From Closterium sp. NIES-65 (Eukaryota > Streptophyta > Zygnematophyceae > Desmidiales > Closteriaceae): 64,000 nucleotides of DNA. The notes under the pieces are model-generated. The model was not told the origin of the DNA. It saw only the letters and a program-made list of their open reading frames with translations, and did not search any database. Below, piece after piece: positions 55,736 through 64,000 of this stretch (within the stretch, counting starts at the first letter, position 1; each line of letters begins with the position of its first letter). Made by a program: the position numbers and the translations under genes. The stretch lies in contig CANXME010000875.1 of NCBI GenBank assembly GCA_948144175.1, positions 434,001 to 498,000 of the forward strand, read 5' to 3'.

Positions 55736-56759
55736 ACGGTGCCCTGCTCGTCGTGCGCCCCGAGGCACACGACGGTGCCCTTACCTTGAACTTGCCCGTC
55801 GTGCGCCCCGTGGCACGCGACGGTGCTCTGCTCATCGTGCGCCCCGTGGCATGTGCGACGGTGCCCTTGAGCCGCCGCAAAACCGCCCCTGGCGCCTGCG
55901 ACGGTGTCCTGAACCGCCCAGTACCCGCCCCTGGCGCACTCGGCGGTTCCTCTGCTTCACCCCGCGCCTGCACTCCCTGCAGCCGCCCCTGACCTACCTG
56001 CGCCGACAATATGTAGCCGCTCTGCGGCTTTCTTCCCGCCCACCCCCTCCTCCTTCGTCTCCCTGCAACCGTGGGGGGGAGGGTATGGGGGTGGCGGGTG
56101 TTGGAGTGTTGGGTAGTGTGCTCCCCTTCCCCTCCTCCTCCTTTTGTTCCGACTGCTGCAGCTGCCGCTGGGGGGGAGGGTGTCAGGGTGTGGGGGAGCT
56201 GGGGGAGTAGCACTGGGGTGGCGGGTGTGACACAATCCACCAGCCGTCCCTCCACCTCTCCTCTCTTCCCCCCTCTGCTGCTCCTGCAGCAGTGTGGGGG
56301 GGAGGGGGAGGGGGAGGGTGAGGAGATGGATGGGGTGACCAGTCAGAGCCAGCCTGCCTCCTCACTCTCTGTGCTGCCCCTCCTGTGGGTGGGGGGGGAG
56401 AGGGTAAGGGGGTGGTTGCTGTTGTACCTTCTTTGTTACCGTACCTGCTGTTGCTGTTGCTTGTGTACCCCTGCAGGTTGTGTTCTGCACAAACTCCTGC
56501 TGCAGGCAGTTATGGGGGAGTGTCAGAATTAATATATGTAACTGCCTCTAGCTGTAGTTAGTGTAGTTATTATAAACTTTGTTAGGTGGTGCACCTTCTC
56601 TGTTCACATGCTATATGTTCTTGCAAACCTATAGTGAACAACATTCATTCCCAACTCTCTCGATACCCTTGGCACAAACCACTCGATCTCCTTGGCCTAG
56701 GCTACTAAGCCTAGGCCGTCCTATACTTTCAACTACCTAGTAAGCTAGTATTCTCGACA
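55736..56759 (+). mobile_element. TRIM3: 3' part of a short LTR element related to TRIM2
   Basis: Interior with units of the type CGCCCCGTGGCACGCGACGG and GCCCCTGGCGCCTGCGACGG (55740-55950), then GC-rich and G-rich tracts closely parallel to TRIM2 (compare 56040-56520 with 10690-11124). A TTATGGGGGAG purine tract (56510-56520) and an LTR at 56521-56759 follow. The left LTR is missing, so no target duplication can be read. It codes for nothing. Confidence 0.82.
56521..56759 (+). repeat. TRIM3 3' LTR
   Basis: About 239 bp, TGTCAGAATTAATATATG to TTCTCGACA. It is recognisably related to the 243-bp TRIM2 LTR (TAGCTGTAGTTAGTGTAG and GTTAGGTGGTGCACC blocks) but well diverged; the last bases resemble family C LTR ends. 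Confidence 0.78.
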
Positions 56760-57176
56760 GGGGAGAGAGCAAGGGCAACGGAAAGAGAGGGGAGAGAACG
56801 AGGGCGACAGAAAGGGAGAGCGCCAAGGCGAGAGAAAGAGAGGGCGACGGGAGGGAGGGGAGAAAGAGAGGTCAAAGGGGGAAAAGGAGAGAGAGGCGCA
56901 AAGGTGACGGGAGGGGAGCGGACAGAGGACGAACAACTGGAGGGTAGGGGAGATGGTGAAGGCGCGAGACAAGAAACTAACACCGCGCTACTAGGCCACG
57001 TGCTACTACATCATGTGCTCGTGGTATCGTAAGTCGACGCACTCATCGATAATACCGAGCCTATGACAGAAACACTTATGCTCTCAGCTTTGGTTCTTGG
57101 TAATCTAAGCAAAAAACTAATGACTAAAGGTTTTGGAAAGCTAGTTGTGAACCCACAACCAGCTTGAAATTGAAAT
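56760..57176. repeat. Purine-rich tract and unassigned spacer
   Basis: From 56760 to about 56970 the plus strand is strongly purine-rich, with GGGAGAGA, GAAAGAGAGGG and GGCGACGG words repeating irregularly. The rest (56970-57176) is unique AT-rich sequence without a gene. Open frames on the minus strand here are Ser/Pro/Leu artefacts of the tract. Confidence 0.65.
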
Positions 57177-58266
57177 TGTTGGGTGCAAATTCACATTGCA
57201 CGACATCCTGCCGTCTGATTGTACGAGCATGCGTGTGCGAATGCATTTGGGTGTGAATGGAACGTTAGTGTGTTTGTTTGCTTTCGCAATTTTCGCTTGA
57301 AGCATTTGCAGGTACTCGCACATTGTGCGCTTCGGCACAACATTGTACGCGCTATGAACAGTACAAGCAAAAAGGACGAGCTCGCAAAGGATCCCAAGAT
57401 CGAAGCTTTGCGGTTCAGTTGAATTGATTGCGAAGATTCAGTTCTATCCAACTCGAAATTGTACTGTTCTGTTTGGTTGACTATAGCGTAGCTGGGCAGG
57501 CACTATAGGGGTACCATTTAGGTGAAGGTTGGATGTTGTTTGTCTGTATCTGCATGCTACAGGGCCAGGGAAAACCAGCGGAACCAGCATTTGGCTGGTT
57601 GGGCAGAGACAAAACAGGTTCTGTTTTTAGGACCTGAACCTGGTTGTTGTTTTCCTAGGTTGGAAAAACAGAACCAGAGGTTGTTTACCAACCTACCACC
57701 TGCTGTTTTGTCCAGCCAAGTTGGTTCTGTTGCTTGGAGTTATTTGGGATCATCCCTGGTTGTTCCCAGGTTCATTCCCAAGGTCCTTGCTAGCTAGAAT
57801 TATTTATTCCTTCTCTGTTTGTACCTGGATATAGTCAATTTGATTCAAGCGAATTCCCCCCTTCCTGGAATTTCGTTTCTACACGGTGGGACGGCGGAAT
57901 GCTACCCGAGTCAACACTAGTACGCTAGCACTCCAACGCTAGGCAAACGCTGTCCGAGCAATAACTCCGTAATGGCAGAACTTTTCGCAAGGCAACTTGG
58001 CTTACTTTAAAGCTCTTGGAGCAAGCTTCGATATAGGAAATTCTCAGGTTAATCCGATCAACGGTCTGCATGATACGCTGCGCGACATTCAAGGTACTCT
58101 TGTTATTTTGGCTAAGTCATTCTTGACTCCTCTCTCTACAAACTCGGACCCGAGGATAGGGGCTGGACTTGTACCAGGCACCCAAGGACTCTTGGAGGTG
58201 ACCCCAAGAGGTTTTAAGCGTGATTAAGTCTTAATAGCTTGAATTTATTTGGCCCTTATACCAACA
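57177..58266 (+). repeat. Solo LTR of family A
   Basis: A complete 1090-bp LTR, TGTTGGGTGCAAATTCAC to CCTTATACCAACA, with no PBS or coding sequence on either side. The flanks are GAAAT (57172-57176) and GAAGT (58267-58271), a target duplication with one mismatch. It is typical of recombination between the two LTRs of a former full element. It is more diverged from A1 than A1's LTRs are from each other, so older. Confidence 0.88.
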
Positions 58267-58271
58267 GAAGT

Positions 58272-58499
58272 TGGGCGTGGCGACGGAAAACCATCGCCAG
58301 GGAACGGTCGTGCGAATGCAGCACGCAATATGCGATGGCTGAAAGTTCATTTTGGGGGAAACCAAATCCTTCCATGTTGGTGAGAGCCAATCACACAAGT
58401 CACGCTGCCCATACGATTCGTTTGAAACAGTGTTTGTCAGACTGGTTTCTTAACACATTTTTCAAGAGAGATGGGGTTCACTATTTTAGCTGCTGGCTT
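58272..58499. other. Unassigned DNA
   Basis: About 230 bp between the solo LTR and the C4 LTR. Nothing recognised. Confidence 0.35.
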
Positions 58500-58626
58500 T
58501 AAGAATCTAACCAACGAGGATGATGGGATAGGGAATGACGAAGGGATACATAGGTAAAACCCTAAAATAATATCCTCTCCAATGTATGGCCCACTACAGC
58601 CTACAAAGCATAAACAATATTTGACA
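58500..58626 (-). repeat. C4 3' LTR (left edge approximate)
   Basis: On the minus strand it begins TGTCAAATATTGTTTATGC. It has the GTAGGCTGTAGTGGG block and a telo-box AAACCCTA at 58557-58564 (plus strand). The left end is placed by comparison with C1. Confidence 0.55.
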
Positions 58627-59303
58627 CACCCCCATAGGCAAAGCGGGCTATAGCTAACACAAGAACGGTCACTATAGCTGGCGAGTAGAGCGAACCACTG
58701 ACGAAATCTTGGAAGCGATGCAAGGGAAACGAACTGTAGTGGCCAGGACGCGGTGCTGTACCCTTGTTCGCGTCACTGCTGATTCCAGTAACGTGAGTCA
58801 GACGACTCTAGGTACGTGCATGGGGCGTGCCGTCTTGCGAACAGAAGCTGATTGTGTCCGATGGACACGTTCAATAAAGGGTTACCACAAAAAATGTGGT
58901 AACTGAGGGGGTTCACGAACAGTAAATGTACGAGCTGGACCCCCCCTAAACATGCAGGTACAACAAGTGTACAACAAGAGCAAGTCAAGTTACCACCAAT
59001 TGAGGCAGAGTAGGGAAAAGTTCAAGAGTAGTGCAGAAACGCAATTGATCACCCGACCCAAGGGCCTTGGTGAAGACATCAGCAGTGTTGGCCTGAGAGG
59101 CCACGTAATATGGGGCACCTGACCACGCTGCTAAAGCTCACGCGCAAAGAAGTAGCGAAGAGCAATGTGCTTCGTTCTGTGCTCCAGTCTCTGCTCGCGA
59201 TAAAAGGCAAGCATGGCCTTGTTGTAGACGTACAAAACTGGAGGAGAATGTGGCCGCTTCCCCAAGTCGGTCAGCAGGTACATCAGCCAGCGTAGCTCCT
59301 CTG
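58500..59303 (-). mobile_element. C4: 3' end of a family C copia element
   Basis: The minus strand carries a diverged C-type LTR (about 58500-58626), a purine tract (minus CCTATGGGGGTG, 58627-58638), a 3' untranslated stretch, and the end of RNase H with ELRWLMYLLTDLGKRPHSPPV and EQRLEHRTKHIALRYFFAREL (about 59140-59303). It is cut at 59303 by A5. The left LTR boundary is approximate. It is an old fragment; its 5' part would lie beyond A5, outside the window. Confidence 0.78.
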
Positions 59304-60022
59304 TGTTGGTGTAAGGGCCTAATAAACTCAAGCTACTAAGACTTTATCAAACTTAAAACCTCTCCTCGGTGTCACCTCCAAAGGTCCTTGGGTGCCTGGT
59401 ACAAGACCAGCCCCTCTCCTCGGGTCCGAGTTTGTAGACAGAGGGATCAAGAATGACTTGAACATCGCGCAGCGTATCGTGCAGACCGTTGATCGGATTA
59501 AGCAGAGAATTTACTGTATCGAAGCTCGCTCCAAGAGCTTTAAAGTGAACCAAGTTGCCTTGCGAAAAGTTCTGCCATTACGAAGTTATGGCTCGGACAG
59601 CGTTTGCCTAGTGTTGGAGTGCTAGCTTACTAGCGTTGACTTGGGTAGCATTACGCCGTTGAACCGCGTAGAAACGAAATTCCAGGAAGGGAGGAATTCG
59701 CTTGAATCAAATTGACTATATTCAGGTACAAACAGAGAAGGAATAAATAGTTCTAGCTAGCAAGGACCTTGGGAATCAACCTGGGAACAACCAGGGATGA
59801 TCCCAAATAATTCCAAGCAATAGAACCAACCTGGCTGGACAAAACAGCAGGTGGTAAGTTGGGAAACAACCTCTGGTTCTGTTTTTCCAACCTGGGAAAA
59901 CAACAACCAGATTCACGTTAAAGAACAGAACCTGTTTTGTCTTTGCCCAACCAGCCAAATGCTGGTTCCGCTGGTTTCCCCTGGCCTTGTAGCATGCAGA
60001 TACAGACAAACAACATCCAACC

Positions 60023-60152
60023 TGTCAGAATATTATTCTTATGTTCTAGCCTGTAGTGGGGTGCTCTATAGCGAGTACAACCCTTCTAGGGTTTGCTATT
60101 TGTATCCCCATTTCTGCTAGTTCATTCCTCTTTCTTCTTCTAACTTTTGTCA
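60023..60152 (+). repeat. TRIM4 5' LTR
   Basis: 130 bp, TGTCAGAATATTATTC to ACTTTTGTCA. Telo-box complement TAGGGTTT at 60087-60094. Confidence 0.93.
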
Positions 60153-60164
60153 TGCTATCAGAGC
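60153..60164 (+). promoter_or_regulatory. TRIM4 primer-binding site
   Basis: TGCTATCAGAGC abutting the LTR, the same variant as TRIM1. Confidence 0.85.
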
Positions 60165-60658
60165 AGGTCGATCCCCTTGGATCGATCCTCTGGGTGGGTT
60201 TCCACCTCGCTTCCGCTACTACCTTTCCTTCCCGCCGTGCGCCCCGGGGCGCGCGGCGGTTCTTTGCCCGCTGTGCGCCCCGAGGCGCGCGGCGGGCGTC
60301 TGCCCTACCTTCGCGGGCGTCCGCCCTACGTCGCGGCCCCGCCCTGCGTCGTGGCCCCGCCCCTCGAAGCGGCCCTGCCCTACGTCGCGGCCCCGCCCTA
60401 CGTCGCGGCCCCGCCCTGCGTCGCGGCCCCGCCCCTCGAAGCGGCCCTGCCCTACGTCGCGGCCCCGCCCCGACCGTCGCGGCCCCGCCCTACGTCGCGG
60501 CCCCGCCCTGTGTCGCGGCCCTGCCCCTCGAAGCGGCCCTGCCCGACCGTCGCGGCCCCGCCCCTCGTCGCGGCCCCGCCCCTCGTCGCGGCCCCGCCCC
60601 TTGTCGCGGCCCCGCCCTCCAACCAGGCCCGTGGTGGGCCCATTTCACCACACCGCCT

Positions 60659-60684
60659 CCCCCCCCCCCCCCCCCCCCCCCCCC
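60659..60684. repeat. Homopolymer of 26 C
   Basis: An uninterrupted C run followed by further C-rich sequence to about 60711. It is absent at this length from TRIM1, where the same place (about 3818-3828) has a shorter run, so the length is probably unstable. Confidence 0.9.
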
Positions 60685-60972
60685 TCCTCCCCCCCCTCCC
60701 CCTGCCATTTCCCGTCGCCCGTCGCGGCTCCTTCGGGGGCCGCTTGCGAGCTGTGGGGTGGCGGGTATGGGGGTGCTCGGTGTGCCTTCCTCCCTTTGCT
60801 CCTCCTCCTCACTTGCCCGTTGTGACTACCACTAGCTTTGCTTATAATTGTGAACTCTAAACTATTTCTTCTTGAACTTGTGCTCAGAATGTGTGGTGAC
60901 ATTGTGATCCACCCTGAGCTTGTTTTGCTTTGCCTGCTCTGCTGATTACACCCCACTTTGGCTATGGGGGTG

Positions 60973-61102
60973 TGTCAGAATATTATTCTTATGTTCTAGC
61001 CTGTAGTGGGGTGCTCTATAGCGAGTACAACCCTTCTAGGGTTTGCTATTTGTATCCCCATTTCTGCTAGTTCTTTCCTCTTTCTTCTTCTAACTTTTGT
61101 CA
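60973..61102 (+). repeat. TRIM4 3' LTR
   Basis: 130 bp, one difference from the 5' copy (near 61070). CAACC follows. Confidence 0.93.
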
Positions 61103-61477
61103 CAACCTTCACCTAAATTGTACCCCTATAGTGCCTGCCCTGCTACACTATAGTTAACCAAACAAAACAGTACAATTACAAGTTGGATAGAACTGAATCT
61201 GCGCAATCAATACGACCGAACTGCAAAGCTTCCATCTTGGGTTCCTTTGCGAGCTCGTCCTTTCTGCTTGCACTGTTCATAGCGCGTACAATGTTGTGCC
61301 AAAGCGCACATTGTGCGAGAACCTACAAATGCATCAAGCGAAAATTGCGAAAGCAAACAAACACACGAACATTTCATTCATACCCAAATGCATTCGCACA
61401 CGCATACTCGTACAAACAGACGGCAGGATGTCGTGCAATGTGAATTTGCACCCAACACACTCCCCCTCAGCCTGCCG

Positions 61478-64000
61478 GCTGCATTTCCATCATTCCATGC
61501 TGGTTCATGCTCATTCCACTCATGTGGACACAACGCCAATGAGGCTCATCTGCAAGCCTCTTGGTGAGAAAGTCTGCTGGCTGCTGGTGAGTCTTGATGT
61601 AGATCGGATTCACCGTCCCCATTTTCACTTCCTTACACAGCCAGTGCCACTTGATACACATGTGCTTGTTCAGCCCATGAAGCACAGCGTTCCTGGCCAT
61701 CCCAAGAGCCCCCTTGCTATCACAAAACAGCGGCGTAGCAACCTTCTGCTCCTGACCAATCTCCTCTAACAACCTCCTCAGCCAAATCACCTCCTTCACC
61801 CCGTGGAACATTGCCATGTACTCTGATTCCACGGAAGAGAGTGCTGTCTCCGTCTGCTTCTTGGACCTCCAACTAACAGGTCCTCCCCCTACTACCCAGA
61901 TTTATCCTCCCACAGATGAAGAATTCCTTCTCAGAAGCCCAAGTTGCATCGGTAAAGCAAGTGAGAAAGAGCTTGCCTTCTCCAAGCCTCTCCCCCTTCT
62001 CTTTCAGCACCTCAACCCCTTTCTGCTTCACCTGTGCAGATGCGGAGTATTGAACTCCAATGCTTGAACTCCACCAATTCACCACAGGCCCAGCTGCATC
62101 CACCTGCTCCTCTGAGCCAGCTGCCCAACCGAGGAAGAGATGTCACGCCTCGTGTGAACAGCTACATACAGGAGGCTGCCCACCAAGGACTGAAATTGCT
62201 GCTGCTCCTCAGCTGCAACCCCTTCATCCTCTGCAGCCTTTACAAGCTTGAATTCTGCTGGCAGGGAAGTTGCAGCCTTGCGCTCATTCTCAATCCCATA
62301 CTTCTCCCCCAGCTCCTTGATGAACTTCTCCTGGTGCAGTTTCAACCATCTGTGATCTGGATCCCTCTCTATGTGCATCCCGAGGTAGAATTTTACCTCC
62401 CCAAGGTTCTTGCACTTGAAGTTCACCATCAGCTACTGCTGCACTTTTTGGATCTCCTTCATGCTGCTGCTGAAGAGAAGAATGGCGTCCACGTAGACCA
62501 GAAAAAACACCAGCTTCTCCCCCTCCCCTTTGAGAAAAAGGCTCTCATCACAGCTGCTGGTCCTGAATCCTATCTCCTCTAAAACAGCTGCCAGCTTCTG
62601 GTACCAGCAGCGTGGCGCCTGCTTCAAGCCGTAGATGGACTTTTTCAGCTTGCACACCCTGCTCGTACCATCCTCATACCCAGACGGCTGCATCATGAAC
62701 ACCTCCTCCTCTAAAATCCCGTTGAGGAATGCCGTTGATATGTCCATCTGGATAATGAACTTCCCACTAACGGCAGCATCTGCCAACAAGACATGAAGGG
62801 TAGGGGGTTTGGCAGTGGGAGCAAAGATCTCGTTGAAGTCCTGCTTCTCCTTCTGCATAAACCCATTAGCCACCAACCTACTCTTGTAGATGGTGACCTG
62901 CCCCTTGTCGTCAGTCTTGATCCTTAGAACCCACTTGCCCCTCAGGCAGCACCACTAGTTCCCAAGTCCCATTCTCTAGCAGGCTCTGGTACTCAGCATC
63001 CCTAGAAGCCAGCCATTTGTCCCTATCTGGTCCAACTAATGCCTCCTCCATGCTAGCTGGTTCCTCTGGTGCAGGGGCAAGAAAACAGTACACAGACTCA
63101 TCCTCCTCATCCGGGTCATAGCCATGCGGTAGAATCAGGAATGCCTCCTCGGTCCCAAGCTGCTGCTCCGCTACATCAGCTCCTGCAGTCAGCTTCTTAG
63201 TAGCCATACGGGGACGTCCTGGCCTGGAGACGGGTGTCTCCCAACCCTTCATAACGACACCCTTCGGCTTCTTAGTTTTCCCCTGCTGCTGCTCTCCCAC
63301 CTCAGATCCAGCAGCTCCACTAGTCCTAGTCTCCACATCATTTTCTCCACCAGCAGGTGCCTCATGTACCTTCTCTCCATCACCACCCTCTGCAGCTGCC
63401 TCTTCTCCCTCCTCCCACACACTAGGAGTCAGATCCAGCTGCATGGTGATCTGCTCCATTTGCTGGGACACCCTGGCCTCCGGCTGTTTCTCCCAGCTCC
63501 CATACATCATGCCCTTAACAAACTTCACATTCCTGCTGTCAAAAAACACACCCTTGGAAGGCTCCCACAGCAGCCATCCCTTGCTCTCAGCAGCCAGCCC
63601 CGAATGCACGCACCAGATTGCACTCGCCCCCAACTTACTACGGTAGGTCTTGGGGACGTGAGCGACTGCCATGCAACCGAACACCCTCAGCATGTCCACC
63701 GGCGGCTTCCTCCCAAGCCACCTCTCCAACGGCACCCACGAGTCATCCCCAACCTTAGTGAGTACCCTGTTCCTAGCGACGGTAGCGTGCCGAACAGCAT
63801 GGGGCCACATCAAGTTGCCCAGCCTAGATTCTATGAGCAGCACCCTAGCTGTCTCCAGAATTGTCCGGTTCGCCCGTTCTGCTACACCGTTGGACTGTGG
63901 GGTGTGAGCCGTGGTCAGCTCCCTTTGGATGCCCTGCTTCTTGAGCCTGGCTGTCATCTCAGCTCCAAGGAACTCACCACCCCGATCTGTCCTAATCCGC
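61478..64000 (-). pseudogene. A5 pol region (partial, fossil)
   Basis: From the window edge downward on the minus strand: integrase core end with TPQSNGVAERANRT and RPHAV-type sequence (about 63990-63600), integrase C-terminal part and acidic linker (63600-63100), the RT start (MEEALVGPDRDKWLASRDAEY), reverse transcriptase with FAPTAKPPTLHV, YGLKQAPRCWYQKL and YVDAILLFS (62900-62200), and RNase H with ESEYMAMFHGVKEVIWLRRL and HGLNKHMCIKWHW (about 62100-61480). Sequence is close to A1 and A3. Several breaks. Confidence 0.86.

Larger units (their letters stand above)
60023..61102 (+). mobile_element. TRIM4: short non-autonomous LTR element, sister of TRIM1
   Basis: A 1080-bp element with 130-bp LTRs (60023-60152 and 60973-61102) that differ at one position by eye, target duplication CAACC (60018-60022 and 61103-61107), PBS TGCTATCAGAGC at 60153-60164 and a purine tract GCTATGGGGGTG before the right LTR. 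The interior mirrors TRIM1: CGCCCCGAGGCGCGCGGCGG units (60235-60295), GTCGCGGCCCCGCCC units (60310-60615), a 26-base C run, then the same 150-bp 3' end as TRIM1. It lies in the A5 LTR, so it is younger than A5. It looks whole for its type and codes for nothing. Confidence 0.94.
59304..61457 (-). repeat. A5 3' LTR, split by TRIM4
   Basis: LTR pieces 59304-60022 and 61103-61457, together about 1.07 kb. Outer edge TGTTGGTGTAAGGGCC, inner edge TTTGCACCCAACA (plus strand). TRIM4 interrupts it with target duplication CAACC. Confidence 0.9.
59304..64000 (-). mobile_element. A5: family A copia element running off the window, carrying TRIM4
   Basis: A minus-strand element. Its 3' LTR spans 59304-61457 with TRIM4 (60023-61102) inserted in it. 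A purine tract (minus GAGGGGGAGTG) abuts the LTR at 61458-61468. The coding region runs from RNase H (about 61480) through reverse transcriptase to integrase at the window edge; protease, gag and the 5' LTR lie outside. It inserted into RNase H of C4. Several breaks are visible in the part seen. Confidence 0.9.

Overview
The window is almost wholly a nest of LTR retrotransposons of the Ty1/copia order (protease, integrase, reverse transcriptase, RNase H). Every recognisable primer-binding site resembles the 3' end of initiator tRNA-Met (TGGTATCAGAGC and close variants), as is usual for plant copia elements. With the GC-rich coding DNA and the plant-type telo-box AAACCCTA in one LTR group, this suggests a plant-lineage nuclear genome (streptophyte alga, bryophyte or similar). 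I cannot name the species. No tRNA, rRNA, CRISPR or prokaryotic operon is visible.

I distinguish four autonomous-type families and two short non-autonomous groups. Family A has LTRs of about 1.09 kb: A1 25995-32850, A2 42733-48042, A3 48393-55233, A4 in two pieces at 48043-48392 and 55234-55735, A5 59304 to beyond the window, and a solo LTR at 57177-58266. Family B is a sister of A with 1020-bp LTRs: B1 16172-22914. Family C has very short LTRs of about 130 bp, a GC-rich minisatellite leader and a glycine-rich gag: a leader remnant at 1-480, C1 4576-8610, C2 11834-23890, C3 36752-42373 and C4 about 58500-59303. Family D is one old minus-strand element, 23891-34798. The short elements are TRIM1 3096-4395 and TRIM4 60023-61102, which carry C-type ends and look like coding-free derivatives of C, and TRIM2 10029-11367 and TRIM3 55736-56759, which have LTRs of about 240 bp.

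Layout from left to right: C leader remnant; 180-bp tandem repeat; a possible spliced host gene (about 2.1-2.6 kb); TRIM1; C1 with a gag segment inverted relative to its own LTRs; unassigned DNA; TRIM2; unassigned DNA; C2 with B1 inserted in it; D with A1 inserted in it; unassigned and GC-repeat DNA; C3; a short unassigned gap; A2; A4 with A3 inserted in it; TRIM3; a purine-rich tract; a solo A LTR; the 3' end of C4 cut by A5, whose LTR carries TRIM4.

Exact 5-bp target-site duplications can be read for TRIM1, C1, TRIM2, B1, A1, A3 and TRIM4, which fixes the order of insertions. A1 has LTRs that look identical and is the youngest large element. B1 is close behind, with about nine LTR differences in 1020 bp. 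C2 and C3 lie tail to tail and form a large inverted repeat around D and A1. The only candidate non-transposon gene is weak. All retroelement copies are described here as fossils.
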